A stretch of 64,000 nucleotides of DNA from Bordetella parapertussis (GCA_945878065.1 CAMDXA010000003.1:62001-126000); one strand, 5' to 3'. Counted from the stretch's first letter, positions 10,436-18,211 are shown. A program made the numbers and translations. Notes: generated by a model not told the origin, from the letters alone.

Positions 10436-11533
10436 ATGAGCTATTTGAAACATATCCGTCGCGACCTGCAGGACATGCAGGCCTATACCGTGCAAGGCGC
10501 AAGCGGCATGGTCAAGTTGGATGCGATGGAAAACCCCCACCGTTTATCCCCCCAGTTGCAAGCGCAATTGGGCGAGCGCTTGGGCGCCGTCGCTGTTAAT
10601 CGTTATCCGGGCAGTCGCATTGACGATCTGAAGCGCGCAATTGCACAACACACCGGTTTGCCCCAAGGCTACGGCTTGATGTTGGGTAACGGCTCAGACG
10701 AATTGATTTCTCTTTTGTCCATGGCCTGTCAAATGCCCGGCGCAGTCGCACTTGCACCTGAGCCTGGTTTCGTCATGTACGCCATGAGTGCCAAATTGCA
10801 AGGCATGACTTATGTGCCGGTGTCATTGCGGGACGATTTCGAACTCGACGAACCCGCCATGACCGAGGCGATTGCCAAGCACCAACCGGCCATCGTGTAT
10901 CTGGCCTACCCGAACAACCCGACCGCGAATTTGTGGGACGCGAATGTCATGCGTCGCCTGATCGCTCAAGTGTCGGCTTATGGCGGCTGGGTGGTGTTGG
11001 ACGAAGCCTACCAACCGTTTTCTTCAGACACATGGTTGACCGAGATCAACCGCGACCGCCAAGCCAACGCGCAAGTGCTATTGATGCGCACGCTCTCCAA
11101 ATTTGGTCTGGCCGGTGTGCGTATTGGCTACATGTTGGCGCGCACTGAAGTCATTGATCAACTCGACAAAATCCGCCCGCCCTACAACATCAGCGTGTTG
11201 AACGCCGAATGTGCATTGTTTGCGCTGGAGCATGCCGATGTGTTTGAGAAACAAGCGCAGGACATTTGCCATGAACGCCAGCGCTTGAGCCAGCGTTTGG
11301 CCGCTTTCAAGGGCGTGAGTGTTTACCCGAGTCAGGCCAACATGATGTTGCTGCGTTTGCCCGGCGACGATGATGCTGCTACCCGTGTGTTTGCGGCCTT
11401 GAAGTCTAAAAACATACTGGTGAAGAACGTTTCTAAAATGCATCCTGTGCTTCACCACTGCTTGCGAATCACCGTGGGCACCTCTTCTGAAAACGACCAA
11501 TTTCTCTTGGCACTCAAAGAAGTGCTGGCCTGA
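10436..11533 (+). CDS. hisC: Histidinol-phosphate aminotransferase
   Basis: PLP-dependent transaminase of histidine synthesis, 365 residues. The PLP lysine lies in TLSKFGLAG near residue 221, preceded by YPNNPTAN, and the N-terminal MENPH and NRYPG motifs fit the HisC family. I choose the ATG at 10436 (MSYLKHIRRD); a GTG three codons upstream is possible. No Shine-Dalgarno precedes either, consistent with a leaderless or near-leaderless message. It is the first gene of the local his cluster; hisG and hisD, often next to it in this order, are not upstream here. Confidence 0.95.
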   Translation: MSYLKHIRRDLQDMQAYTVQGASGMVKLDAMENPHRLSPQLQAQLGERLGAVAVNRYPGSRIDDLKRAIAQHTGLPQGYGLMLGNGSDELISLLSMACQMPGAVALAPEPGFVMYAMSAKLQGMTYVPVSLRDDFELDEPAMTEAIAKHQPAIVYLAYPNNPTANLWDANVMRRLIAQVSAYGGWVVLDEAYQPFSSDTWLTEINRDRQANAQVLLMRTLSKFGLAGVRIGYMLARTEVIDQLDKIRPPYNISVLNAECALFALEHADVFEKQAQDICHERQRLSQRLAAFKGVSVYPSQANMMLLRLPGDDDAATRVFAALKSKNILVKNVSKMHPVLHHCLRITVGTSSENDQFLLALKEVLA

Positions 11534-11557
11534 AGCTTTAACGAAATCCACACACCC

Positions 11558-12151
11558 ATGACACAACGCATAGCCGAAGTACACCGCGATACCAAGGAAA
11601 CCCAAATTCAAGTGCGGGTCAATTTGGATGGAACCGGTCAGTCCGATCTATCCACCGGCATCGGTTTTTTTGACCACATGCTAGATCAAATCGCGCGTCA
11701 CGGCTTGATCGATTTGTCCATCAAAGCCACCGGCGATTTGCATATCGACGGACACCACACCGTGGAAGACGTGGGCATCACTTTGGGGCAAGCCGTCGCA
11801 CAAGCGGTGGGTGATAAAAAAGGCATTCGCCGTTATGGCCATGCGTATGTGCCGCTGGACGAAGCGCTCAGCCGCGTGGTGGTCGATTTTTCCGGCCGTC
11901 CCGGGTTGGAAATGCATGTGCCTTTCAAGAGCGGCATGATCGGTCACTTCGATTCGCAATTGGCGTTCGAGTTTTTCCAAGGCTTTGTGAACCACGCATT
12001 CGTCACCTTGCATATTGACAACCTGCGCGGCGAAAACGCCCACCACCAGGCCGAGACTGTGTTCAAAGCATTTGGCCGCGCATTGCGTGCGGCCACTGAA
12101 CTCGACCCGCGATCTGCGGGCATGATTCCCTCTACCAAAGGCTCGCTCTAA
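11558..12151 (+). CDS. hisB: Imidazoleglycerol-phosphate dehydratase
   Basis: Monofunctional HisB of 197 residues that dehydrates imidazole-glycerol phosphate in histidine synthesis. Metal-binding histidine motifs are visible: [17 protein letters not shown] near residue 65, and NAHHQAE near residue 165. There is no phosphatase domain, unlike the bifunctional enterobacterial enzyme. It follows hisC by 24 bp and precedes hisH by 12 bp. Confidence 0.97.
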   Translation: MTQRIAEVHRDTKETQIQVRVNLDGTGQSDLSTGIGFFDHMLDQIARHGLIDLSIKATGDLHIDGHHTVEDVGITLGQAVAQAVGDKKGIRRYGHAYVPLDEALSRVVVDFSGRPGLEMHVPFKSGMIGHFDSQLAFEFFQGFVNHAFVTLHIDNLRGENAHHQAETVFKAFGRALRAATELDPRSAGMIPSTKGSL

Positions 12152-12163
12152 GCTTTTATTTCT

Positions 12164-12817
12164 ATGGCAAGCGTCGCGGTCATCGATTACGGCATGGGTA
12201 ATTTGCGCTCGGTGGCGCAAGCCGTCATCGCAGCGGCGCACGGCAGCGGGGTGGAAGTCGTCATCACTTCCGACCCGGCCGAGGTGCGAAAAGCCGAACG
12301 CGTGGTGTTGCCCGGACAAGGCGCGATGCGCGACTGCATGCGCGAGCTTCATGACAGCGGCTTGATGCCCGAAGTGCTGCACGCGGCAGCCAACAAGCCG
12401 CTGTTTGGGGTGTGCGTGGGCATGCAAATGTTGCTCGACCACAGCGCCGAGGGTGACGCGGGCGGAACAGCTTGCTTGGGTTTGATTCCCGGCGAAGTGG
12501 TCAAGTTTGAGTTGAATGGTCAGCATCAGCCTGATGGCAGCCGTTTCAAAGTGCCGCAAATGGGCTGGAACCAAGTGCGACAGACAAGTCAGCACCCACT
12601 ATGGGCGGGCGTGCCAGACAGCAGTTATTTCTATTTTGTGCACAGTTTTTATGCCAAGCCGTTAGATGTGCGCCACACCGCTGGGGAAACCGATTACGGC
12701 CAGCCCTTTACCTCGGCTGTTTCAAGGGATAATATTTTCGCAACCCAGTTTCACCCTGAAAAAAGCGCTGCTATGGGTCTGATGCTCTACCGAAACTTTT
12801 TGTCTTGGTCACCTTGA
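12164..12817 (+). CDS. hisH: Imidazole glycerol phosphate synthase, glutaminase subunit
   Basis: Class I glutamine amidotransferase of 217 residues that hands ammonia to HisF. The nucleophilic Cys is in GVCVGMQML near residue 83; the His and Glu of the triad are in FHPEKS near residue 198. The N-terminus [11 protein letters not shown] is typical. Placed directly in the his operon before hisA. Confidence 0.97.
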   Translation: MASVAVIDYGMGNLRSVAQAVIAAAHGSGVEVVITSDPAEVRKAERVVLPGQGAMRDCMRELHDSGLMPEVLHAAANKPLFGVCVGMQMLLDHSAEGDAGGTACLGLIPGEVVKFELNGQHQPDGSRFKVPQMGWNQVRQTSQHPLWAGVPDSSYFYFVHSFYAKPLDVRHTAGETDYGQPFTSAVSRDNIFATQFHPEKSAAMGLMLYRNFLSWSP

Positions 12818-12853
12818 AGACTTTATTGTCATTGACTGCCACCACCACTTCTT

Positions 12854-13594
12854 ATGTTGCTCATTCCCGCGATTGACCTGAAAGACGGTCATTGTGTACG
12901 CCTGATCCAAGGCGACATGAACCAATCCACCATCTTCAGCGAAAACCCGGCCGACATGGCTTTGCAATGGGTGAACAAGGGCGCCAGGCGTTTGCACCTC
13001 GTCGACTTGAACGGCGCATTCGCCGGCAAGCCGCAAAACTACAGCGCCATCCGCAGCATTTTGAAAGCGGTCGGCGACGACATACCGGTGCAACTCGGCG
13101 GCGGCATCCGCGACTTAGACACCATTGAAAAATACATAGACGGCGGCGTACGCTACATCATCATCGGCACGGCGGCAGTGAAAAATCCCGGCTTTTTGCA
13201 AGACGCGTGCAGCGCGTTTGGCGGCCACATCATCGTTGGCCTGGATGCGAAAGACGGCAAAGTCGCCACCGACGGCTGGAGCAAAATGACCGGCCACGAA
13301 GTGGTGGACTTGGGCAAAAAATTTGAAGACTACGGTGTCGAGTCCATCATTTACACCGACATCGGCCGTGACGGCATGCTGAGCGGCATCAACATCGAAG
13401 CCACGGTCAAACTGGCACAGGCCTTGTCCATTCCCGTTATTGCCTCCGGCGGTTTATCGAATATCCAAGACATAGAAAAGCTGTGCGCGGTCGAGGACGA
13501 AGGCATTGAAGGTGTGATTTGCGGTCGTGCCATTTACAGCGGCGACCTCGATTTTGAAAAGGCCCAAGACCGGGCCGACGAACTCAACGGCTGA
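12854..13594 (+). CDS. hisA: ProFAR isomerase (phosphoribosylformimino-AICAR-P isomerase)
   Basis: TIM-barrel isomerase of 246 residues that opens the ribose ring of ProFAR. The catalytic Asp of the first strand is in PAIDLKDG and the second in TDIGRDGML; phosphate-binding loops GGGIRD and ASGGLSN are present. The stop is one base before the hisF start, so the two barrels are tightly coupled. Confidence 0.97.
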   Translation: MLLIPAIDLKDGHCVRLIQGDMNQSTIFSENPADMALQWVNKGARRLHLVDLNGAFAGKPQNYSAIRSILKAVGDDIPVQLGGGIRDLDTIEKYIDGGVRYIIIGTAAVKNPGFLQDACSAFGGHIIVGLDAKDGKVATDGWSKMTGHEVVDLGKKFEDYGVESIIYTDIGRDGMLSGINIEATVKLAQALSIPVIASGGLSNIQDIEKLCAVEDEGIEGVICGRAIYSGDLDFEKAQDRADELNG

Positions 13595-13595
13595 C

Positions 13596-14396
13596 ATGCT
13601 GGCCAAACGCATCATTCCCTGTCTGGACGTGACCGCCGGACGGGTGGTCAAGGGCGTGAACTTTTTAGAGTTGCGCGACGCCGGTGACCCGGTGGAAATT
13701 GCGGCCCGCTACAACGCGCAGGGCGCAGACGAACTGACATTTTTAGATATCACCGCCACCAGCGACGGGCGGGATGTGATTTTGCACATCATCGAAGCCG
13801 TGGCTTCACAAGTGTTTATTCCACTCACCGTCGGCGGCGGCGTACGCACTGTGGAAGACGTGCGCCGGTTGCTGAACGCCGGTGCGGACAAAACCAGTTT
13901 CAACTCGGCGGCCATTGCCAACCCGCAAGTGATACGCGACGCCTCGGACAAATACGGTTCGCAATGCATCGTGGTGGCGATAGATGCCAAACGACGTAGC
14001 GCCGAAGAAGAACAGCGAACAGGTGCCAACGGTTTGCCCGTGGGCCCGGGCTGGGACGTGTTCAGCCACGGCGGACGCAAAAACGTCGGGCTGGACGCGG
14101 TGGCTTGGGCCACACAAATGGCCGAGTACGGTGCGGGCGAAATATTGCTGACCAGCATGGACCGCGACGGTACGAAGTCGGGCTTTGACCTGGCGCTGAC
14201 CCGCGCGGTCAGCGACGCGGTGCCGGTGCCGGTGATTGCATCTGGCGGCGTGGGCACGCTGGACCATTTGGCCGACGGCATACAAACCGGCGGTGCTGAC
14301 GCGGTGTTGGCGGCGAGCATTTTTCACTATGGTGAATTTACGGTGGGGCAGGCCAAGCAGCATATGGCGGGGCGCGGGATACCTGTGAGGTTGTGA
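13596..14396 (+). CDS. hisF: Imidazole glycerol phosphate synthase, cyclase subunit
   Basis: TIM-barrel cyclase of 266 residues that forms IGP and AICAR with HisH. Catalytic aspartates appear in IIPCLDV and SMDRDGT; GGGVRT and ASGGVGT bind phosphate. I use the ATG at 13596 ([12 protein letters not shown]), one base after hisA; the open frame upstream overlaps hisA. In most Burkholderiales hisI follows at once; here the stop is followed eight bases later by the end of a broken integrase gene and hisI resumes 5.3 kb away. Confidence 0.97.
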   Translation: MLAKRIIPCLDVTAGRVVKGVNFLELRDAGDPVEIAARYNAQGADELTFLDITATSDGRDVILHIIEAVASQVFIPLTVGGGVRTVEDVRRLLNAGADKTSFNSAAIANPQVIRDASDKYGSQCIVVAIDAKRRSAEEEQRTGANGLPVGPGWDVFSHGGRKNVGLDAVAWATQMAEYGAGEILLTSMDRDGTKSGFDLALTRAVSDAVPVPVIASGGVGTLDHLADGIQTGGADAVLAASIFHYGEFTVGQAKQHMAGRGIPVRL

Positions 14397-14403
14397 TGTC
14401 TGC

Positions 14404-14835
14404 TCAGACCTGAAGCAGTGAATCCAAAGGGCTGGCCGTGCCACCCGCTGCCACCTTGAGCACATGGGTGTAAATCATCGTTGTCGAAACGTCTGAATGA
14501 CCCAGCAACTCTTGCACCGTGCGAATGTCGGTGCCCGATTGCAGCAAACGCAAGGCCGGTACAAAAACAGCAGAGTACTGAGCGCTTGGTTGTGAGTGAA
14601 GGCCGATGCCTTGCGCTCATGGGCCAGCATGGATAAAACGCTTCTACATCGGCCACACCCATCTCGCGGGGGGTGACGCATACCACCGTACTGCATCGCA
14701 CTCCAGCGGATGAAAAAACAAATCCAATAAAGGTAATCCTTCTCGGTTTTTGAGGCTATAGTGCTTATACCGAACCTGCTCGCGCACCTGATCGAGCAAG
14801 CGGGTGGACTGCAAGGAAGGAGTACCGAGTTTCAT
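14404..14835 (-). pseudogene. intI: Integron integrase (intI), frameshifted and internally deleted
   Basis: Reading the minus strand from 14835, MKLGTPSLQSTRLLDQV and VRYKHYSLKNREG match the IntI N-terminus. The match then jumps frame to WICFFIRWSAM, again to PREMGVADVEAF, and again to [13 protein letters not shown] with [15 protein letters not shown]. After that most of the catalytic domain, including the box I Arg and the IntI-specific insert, is missing. The frame ending at 14404 restores the C-terminus [20 protein letters not shown], then [14 protein letters not shown] with the catalytic Tyr, ending SPLDSLLQV. About 430 bp remain of the usual 950-1000 bp. Several independent lesions make this a decayed gene rather than a sequencing error. 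Confidence 0.9.
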
Positions 14836-14977
14836 GGCCAATTTATATCTGTATGAAATTACAGTAGATGGATCTGCATGCCAAGGCGCAAGCGGCTTGG
14901 AGCCATTTCATTCAAAAGATGTATCGACCCTGCCCGGATGTATCCACCGGGTTTTGCGGTCTACATTGCGTTATGCC
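14836..14977 (+). other. attI-like recombination region between intI and first cassette
   Basis: This 135-bp stretch holds the intI promoter and ends with the joint G|TTATGCC (14970/14971), where an attI site is expected. No credible gene is seen in it. I could not identify the second integrase-binding box or a convincing outward cassette promoter (Pc); the exact attI limits are therefore unknown. Confidence 0.5.
14849..14864. promoter_or_regulatory. LexA (SOS) box upstream of intI
   Basis: The sequence CTGTATGAAATTACAG is a perfect CTG-N10-CAG LexA site with the preferred TA-rich core, 13 bases upstream of the broken intI start codon. On the intI strand an AT-rich TATAAA-like -10 lies between the box and the ATG. 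SOS control of integron integrases is well established, so this site independently supports the integrase assignment. Confidence 0.75.
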
Positions 14978-15856
14978 TAAGGACCACCAATGCTGAAGTC
15001 GCACATGGATGCTGTGGAGACGTCCCTAATCCATATCTCCAACATACCCGCCAACGCCGGGCATACGCTGCATCGTGGCACTCCAAGAGAAGCCTTCATA
15101 AAGGAATTTCTTGAGGGACACCTAAGCGCAAACGTCGCAATCGGTACTGGCGAAATTATTGACGCCAGTTCACAACCTCGCGCGCCTCGCAACCAGTTCG
15201 ATATCGTCATTTATAAGAACAACTACCCGAAGCTCGACTTCGGAGGTGGTATCAACGGATTCATGATCGAATCAGTCGTCGCAACTATTGAAGTCAAATC
15301 GGTCCTTGATCAAGCGGCTATCGACCAATCCGTGAGGGCAGCACACGCAGCTAAGAGCCTTACCCCGAACATCAACACCAGCTTTAGTACGGGCTGGATA
15401 CCTCCACGTGTTTTGAATTTCGTTGTGGCCTACATGGGGCCGGCCCAAATGAGTACCGTGCACTCATGGATCGTTAATTCACACACAACTCAGAACATAC
15501 CGCTACCCACATGGAATTCAGATAATCGTGTATCAGTGCCTGGAACGGCGTTGGATGGTGTGTTTCTGTTGCAAAAGGGTTTCGTTAAGCTGGACAACTC
15601 GCCTATGACGCTAAATACGCATCAACCTCCAGTAGCGGGCACGCATGTCATTTGCGATTCAAGTTCCGGAAACTTGCTAATGTTGTTCTTGGCGCTACAG
15701 GAAGCGTGCGACAACGTGCAGGGCGCATGGCTCAATGCCATACCGTACCTTCAGTCAGTTCGGTTTCAAAATGTACGCATTGCGTAGGCAAGGCATAACC
15801 CGGCAGTCCACGCGGACGCTGCGCGATAAAGTCGCGCAGCGCCGGTTACCTTCACG
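14971..15856 (+). mobile_element. Integron gene cassette 1 (DUF6602 protein)
   Basis: An 886-bp cassette bounded by G|TTATGCC on the left and G|TTAGCC on the right. It holds one gene with its own Shine-Dalgarno (AAGGA, 14979-14983) and ends with a compact attC. The R'' of that attC exactly mirrors the left joint. Confidence 0.85.
14990..15787 (+). CDS. DUF6602 / PD-(D/E)XK-like predicted nuclease, cassette-borne
   Basis: A 265-residue soluble protein. The N-terminal half fits the DUF6602 pattern: HRGTPREAFIKEFL near residue 28, GTGEIIDASS, NQFDIVIY near residue 68 and VVATIEVKS near residue 97. The D...ExK arrangement (QFDIVIY then IEVK) is the active-site layout of PD-(D/E)XK nucleases. The C-terminal half is not recognised. 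It has no signal peptide or membrane helix, so it acts in the cytoplasm. Whether it is an anti-phage effector, as many such nuclease folds are, is inference. The AAGGA six bases before the ATG at 14990 decides the start. The stop is four bases before attC1. Confidence 0.7.
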   Translation: MLKSHMDAVETSLIHISNIPANAGHTLHRGTPREAFIKEFLEGHLSANVAIGTGEIIDASSQPRAPRNQFDIVIYKNNYPKLDFGGGINGFMIESVVATIEVKSVLDQAAIDQSVRAAHAAKSLTPNINTSFSTGWIPPRVLNFVVAYMGPAQMSTVHSWIVNSHTTQNIPLPTWNSDNRVSVPGTALDGVFLLQKGFVKLDNSPMTLNTHQPPVAGTHVICDSSSGNLLMLFLALQEACDNVQGAWLNAIPYLQSVRFQNVRIA

Positions 15857-15862
15857 TTAGCC
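15792..15862 (+). repeat. attC site of cassette 1
   Basis: R'' is GGCATAAC (15792-15799) and R' is GTTAGCC (15856-15862). Between them CCGGC pairs with GCCGG, and a perfect 9-bp stem GCTGCGCGA/TCGCGCAGC closes a TAAAG loop. Recombination occurs between G15856 and T15857. It is nearly the same as attC3 in sequence and length, and unlike attC2. Confidence 0.85.
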
Positions 15863-16738
15863 ATCCCATGACCACCATCCACTCACATGCCTGTCATCAA
15901 ACAACTGCTAAAAGAGTTCTGGCTCCCAGTGCTAGTCGCCATTGCTTGGACTATTTATAACGTCAATTCAGCACCCAAAGTGCAAACCACTTTGAAAGAT
16001 GCCATAAACATTTTCGGCCCAACTTTCTTCTTTGCAAGCTGGCTAATAGCACAATGGTATCGAGTAAAGAAACAACAGAAGGTCGAGCAGGGACTAGTTG
16101 GCATCGAATCCAAGATCCAAAAGAATCTGGATGATCTGGATAAAAAGACTCAGGACTTAGTTTCGTACATAACGGGAGGCGCCAGCGCCTGCTATTTGGT
16201 CATGTCGCAAATCAGCACCGACCGAATCGGCAGCCTAGTGTTGGTGCATGTAGGAGATCACCCGCTTTATGAAATCAATGCGCGAATTGTCGATTTGGAA
16301 ATATTTGACCAAACCAAAGACAATATGACTCCTGAAAGCCTAAGGGCCTCAGAAACCGTAATCAGCTTTGGGAACTTGACCGTGGGCCATGCACTAATGA
16401 CCTCTCATCAATTTAATCTTGGAACAACGTCACCCCGGCGATTCAACATTTTCTTCTCAGCTAGAAATGGCAGTTTTACTCAACTCCTGAGATTCGCCAG
16501 GGTGGACGGAAAGTGGATCCATGCAATTAAGGTCATGAGGGACGAGACCGTACTTTACGAATCCGTGCAGCCAGAGTACCCGAAGGGCGCGGGCGGTCAG
16601 GTTGCGTGGGATGCCTAACCCCTCGCTCAAGCTGAGCACCAACGGCGTGTCACGCTGTTCGCCTGGCTCAGGGCCTTCGGCCCATTTTGCGCCAGCCGCC
16701 CATCGCGCCACACCGTTGGCGCCCGCTTAGCTCTAACG
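15857..16738 (+). mobile_element. Integron gene cassette 2 (membrane protein of unknown function)
   Basis: An 882-bp cassette from G|TTAGCC to G|TTATGCC with one gene and a long attC of a different sequence class from its neighbours. Its R'' (GCCTAAC) matches the reverse complement of its left joint (GGCTAAC) at all but one position. Confidence 0.82.
15887..16618 (+). CDS. Two-helix membrane protein of unknown function, cassette-borne
   Basis: A 243-residue protein I do not recognise. Residues 12-26 (WLPVLVAIAWTIYNV) and about 43-58 (FGPTFFFASWLIAQWY) look like two membrane helices; residues 62-92 are charged and heptad-like (EQGLVGIESKIQKNLDDLDK), suggesting a coiled coil. The rest is a soluble domain rich in beta strands, with no known catalytic motif. 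A short-hairpin membrane anchor with a sensor-like cytoplasmic domain is a plausible reading, but no function is claimed. The stop TAA lies inside the R'' box of attC2, a common cassette arrangement. No clear ribosome binding site precedes the ATG. Confidence 0.7.
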   Translation: MPVIKQLLKEFWLPVLVAIAWTIYNVNSAPKVQTTLKDAINIFGPTFFFASWLIAQWYRVKKQQKVEQGLVGIESKIQKNLDDLDKKTQDLVSYITGGASACYLVMSQISTDRIGSLVLVHVGDHPLYEINARIVDLEIFDQTKDNMTPESLRASETVISFGNLTVGHALMTSHQFNLGTTSPRRFNIFFSARNGSFTQLLRFARVDGKWIHAIKVMRDETVLYESVQPEYPKGAGGQVAWDA

Positions 16739-16744
16739 TTATGC
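16613..16744 (+). repeat. attC site of cassette 2
   Basis: R'' GCCTAAC (16613-16619), L'' GCTCAAGC (16625-16632), L' GCTTAGC (16725-16731) and R' GTTATGC (16738-16744). L'' and L' pair with one extra base in L'', the extrahelical base that directs strand choice by IntI. An internal stem CCAACGG/CCGTTGG lies nearer the centre. At about 132 bp it is nearly twice the length of attC1 and attC3, pointing to a different donor integron. Confidence 0.83.
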
Positions 16745-17951
16745 CTTCAATCTCGGTACATGAGCAGCCAATGCCACAACGAATCTACTTTGACGAATCT
16801 GGGTTTACAGGGAATAACCTCCTTAACCCTGATCAAAAGTTTTTTGCCTACGCATCCGTAGCAACAGACGACCAAGAGGCCAAAGATTTCGTCCTCGGGA
16901 TCATTAAGAAGTACGGCATTCAAAACGGGGAATTGAAGGGCAGCAAACTCGTCAAATTCAACAAAGGCAGGAAGGCGATTGACGATATATTCGAGCATTA
17001 CGAAGGGCGACTTAAAGTTTCAATTTCTGACAAGAAGTTCGCCCTAGCGTGCAAGTTCTTTGAGTACATCTTTGAGCCATGCTTTTCAGACATCAACTCG
17101 CTGTTCTATGGAGTGGGATTTCACCGATTTATCGCAAATATTCTGTATGTGGAGTTCATGGCTAGAGGGGCGGGAGCAGAAGAAATATTCGGTGAGTTCG
17201 AGGCATTAATGGGCACAAAGGACGAGGCGAATCTTCAAGGCATATTTTCGTCGTCGATGCATCCTGAAAACTCGCCGATCATTACTCAAATCCGAGAATT
17301 CGCACAATGCCGGGCTGGAGATATTCGGGAGGAACTATCTTCGCTGAACGATTCGGGCGTGGGAAAGTGGATTCTCGACCTTACGAATTCTGCGCTCTTC
17401 ACATTGCTTGCGCATTGGGGTACTGAGTTTGCTGAAGTTACGGCAGTTTGCGATCCATCAAAACCGCTACAACATGAGCAAACAATGTTCGATGCGATGA
17501 TTGGACGAAAGGATCAACTATTCAGTAAAGGCTACGGAGAAAAGCATCCGATTACGTTCAATCTCTCAGGACCAATCGAATTCCTGGACTCCAAAACCAC
17601 TCACGGCATTCAAATTGCAGATGCGGTGGCTGCTGCTGCGGTGTACGTTTTTTCTGGAGCGGATGATGATCATGCGAAGCGATGGAGGTCAATTTTGCCA
17701 AGCATCGGACATTACGGAAGCATCATTCCCGATCGAGATGAACTCAATCTTAAAGATAGAAGGGCGCAGCGAAATGCGGTTCTTCTTTTGGAACTACACT
17801 CACGCGCCAAAAAAGGAGTGAGCCTAATCGATGGCATGGGTGAGTATGTGCAGTTGATTACTCAAAGGCTCGCAACTGATCCCATATGGCATAACCCGGC
17901 AGTCCACACGGACCTTGCGCATAAAGCCGCGCAAGGCCGGTGACTTCTACG
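16739..17951 (+). mobile_element. Integron gene cassette 3 (DUF3800 protein)
   Basis: A 1213-bp cassette from G|TTATGCC to G|TTAAAAG with one gene and a short attC whose R'' (GGCATAAC) exactly mirrors the left joint. It is the last cassette with a recognisable attC. Because the joint contains ATG, an in-frame start is created right at the recombination point. Confidence 0.85.
16771..17943 (+). CDS. DUF3800 domain protein, cassette-borne
   Basis: A 390-residue protein with the DUF3800 layout: N-terminal IYFDESGFTG (acidic residues of a proposed RNase H-like fold) and, near residue 280, a second acidic cluster in HGIQIADAVAAAAV. DUF3800 proteins are common in mobile regions and defence islands; their biochemical role is not settled. 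The in-frame ATG at 16741 lies inside the cassette joint; MPQRIYFDESG at 16771 matches the family start better and is chosen. The last 18 or so residues are encoded by the attC3 sequence itself, so the C-terminal tail is a by-product of the recombination site. Confidence 0.75.
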   Translation: MPQRIYFDESGFTGNNLLNPDQKFFAYASVATDDQEAKDFVLGIIKKYGIQNGELKGSKLVKFNKGRKAIDDIFEHYEGRLKVSISDKKFALACKFFEYIFEPCFSDINSLFYGVGFHRFIANILYVEFMARGAGAEEIFGEFEALMGTKDEANLQGIFSSSMHPENSPIITQIREFAQCRAGDIREELSSLNDSGVGKWILDLTNSALFTLLAHWGTEFAEVTAVCDPSKPLQHEQTMFDAMIGRKDQLFSKGYGEKHPITFNLSGPIEFLDSKTTHGIQIADAVAAAAVYVFSGADDDHAKRWRSILPSIGHYGSIIPDRDELNLKDRRAQRNAVLLLELHSRAKKGVSLIDGMGEYVQLITQRLATDPIWHNPAVHTDLAHKAAQGR

Positions 17952-17957
17952 TTAAAA
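17888..17957 (+). repeat. attC site of cassette 3
   Basis: R'' GGCATAAC (17888-17895), CCGGC/GCCGG pair, stem CCTTGCGC/GCGCAAGG, and R' GTTAAAA (17951-17957). It closely resembles attC1 along its whole length. It overlaps the 3' end of the DUF3800 gene. No further attC is detected to the right. Confidence 0.85.
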
Positions 17958-17967
17958 GACTCGTAAT

Positions 17968-18103
17968 GCGTATCCGTCCAGCCATCCCATCTTGAATGAT
18001 GCGTTTTAAATGAGCAAGATGGTGTGCACTTAACTATCGTGGACACTTATCTCTTATTTAATGCATTTGACTACGTCAAGATGGGATGGCGGGACGGATA
18101 CGC
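17968..18103. repeat. 28-bp imperfect inverted repeat around an 80-bp spacer
   Basis: The arms 17968-17995 and 18076-18103 are reverse complements with one mismatch. Both outward-reading arms contain AAGATGGGATGG and could encode the same short peptide (MGW-DGYA), suggesting an inverted duplication of a coding fragment rather than a transposon end. A short open frame runs through the right arm and stops at 18193-18195. The stretch 17952-18211 has no gene I can support. It begins directly at the last cassette joint and may be the remains of a fourth cassette. Confidence 0.6.
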
Positions 18104-18211
18104 CGCAAGTGCAAAATTCACCGATGCAGCTGCTAGGAAATCCCGCGCTATTTGCTTGGCAGTATTTCATGGCGGCACAGGCCTCGCCATTTGACAGTCA
18201 AGATACTCACC

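Larger units (their letters stand above)
14404..17957. mobile_element. Chromosomal integron remnant: dead intI, attI region, three cassettes
   Basis: The parts are in canonical integron order: intI on the minus strand reading away, its LexA-boxed promoter, an attI-like stretch, then cassettes on the plus strand, each ending in an attC site. Cassette joints are at 14970/14971, 15856/15857, 16738/16739 and 17951/17952, each G|TT. The R'' box at the start of attC1 and attC3 is GGCATAAC, the exact reverse complement of GTTATGCC at the 5' joint of their own cassettes, as expected for circularised cassettes. The unit starts eight bases after the hisF stop. With intI destroyed it cannot move cassettes unless an integrase acts in trans. 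Confidence 0.88.

Noticed and set aside
14475-14841. Three separate minus-strand open frames as small genes
   Set aside because: Their translations are consecutive frames of one IntI homologue; they are pieces of a single pseudogene.
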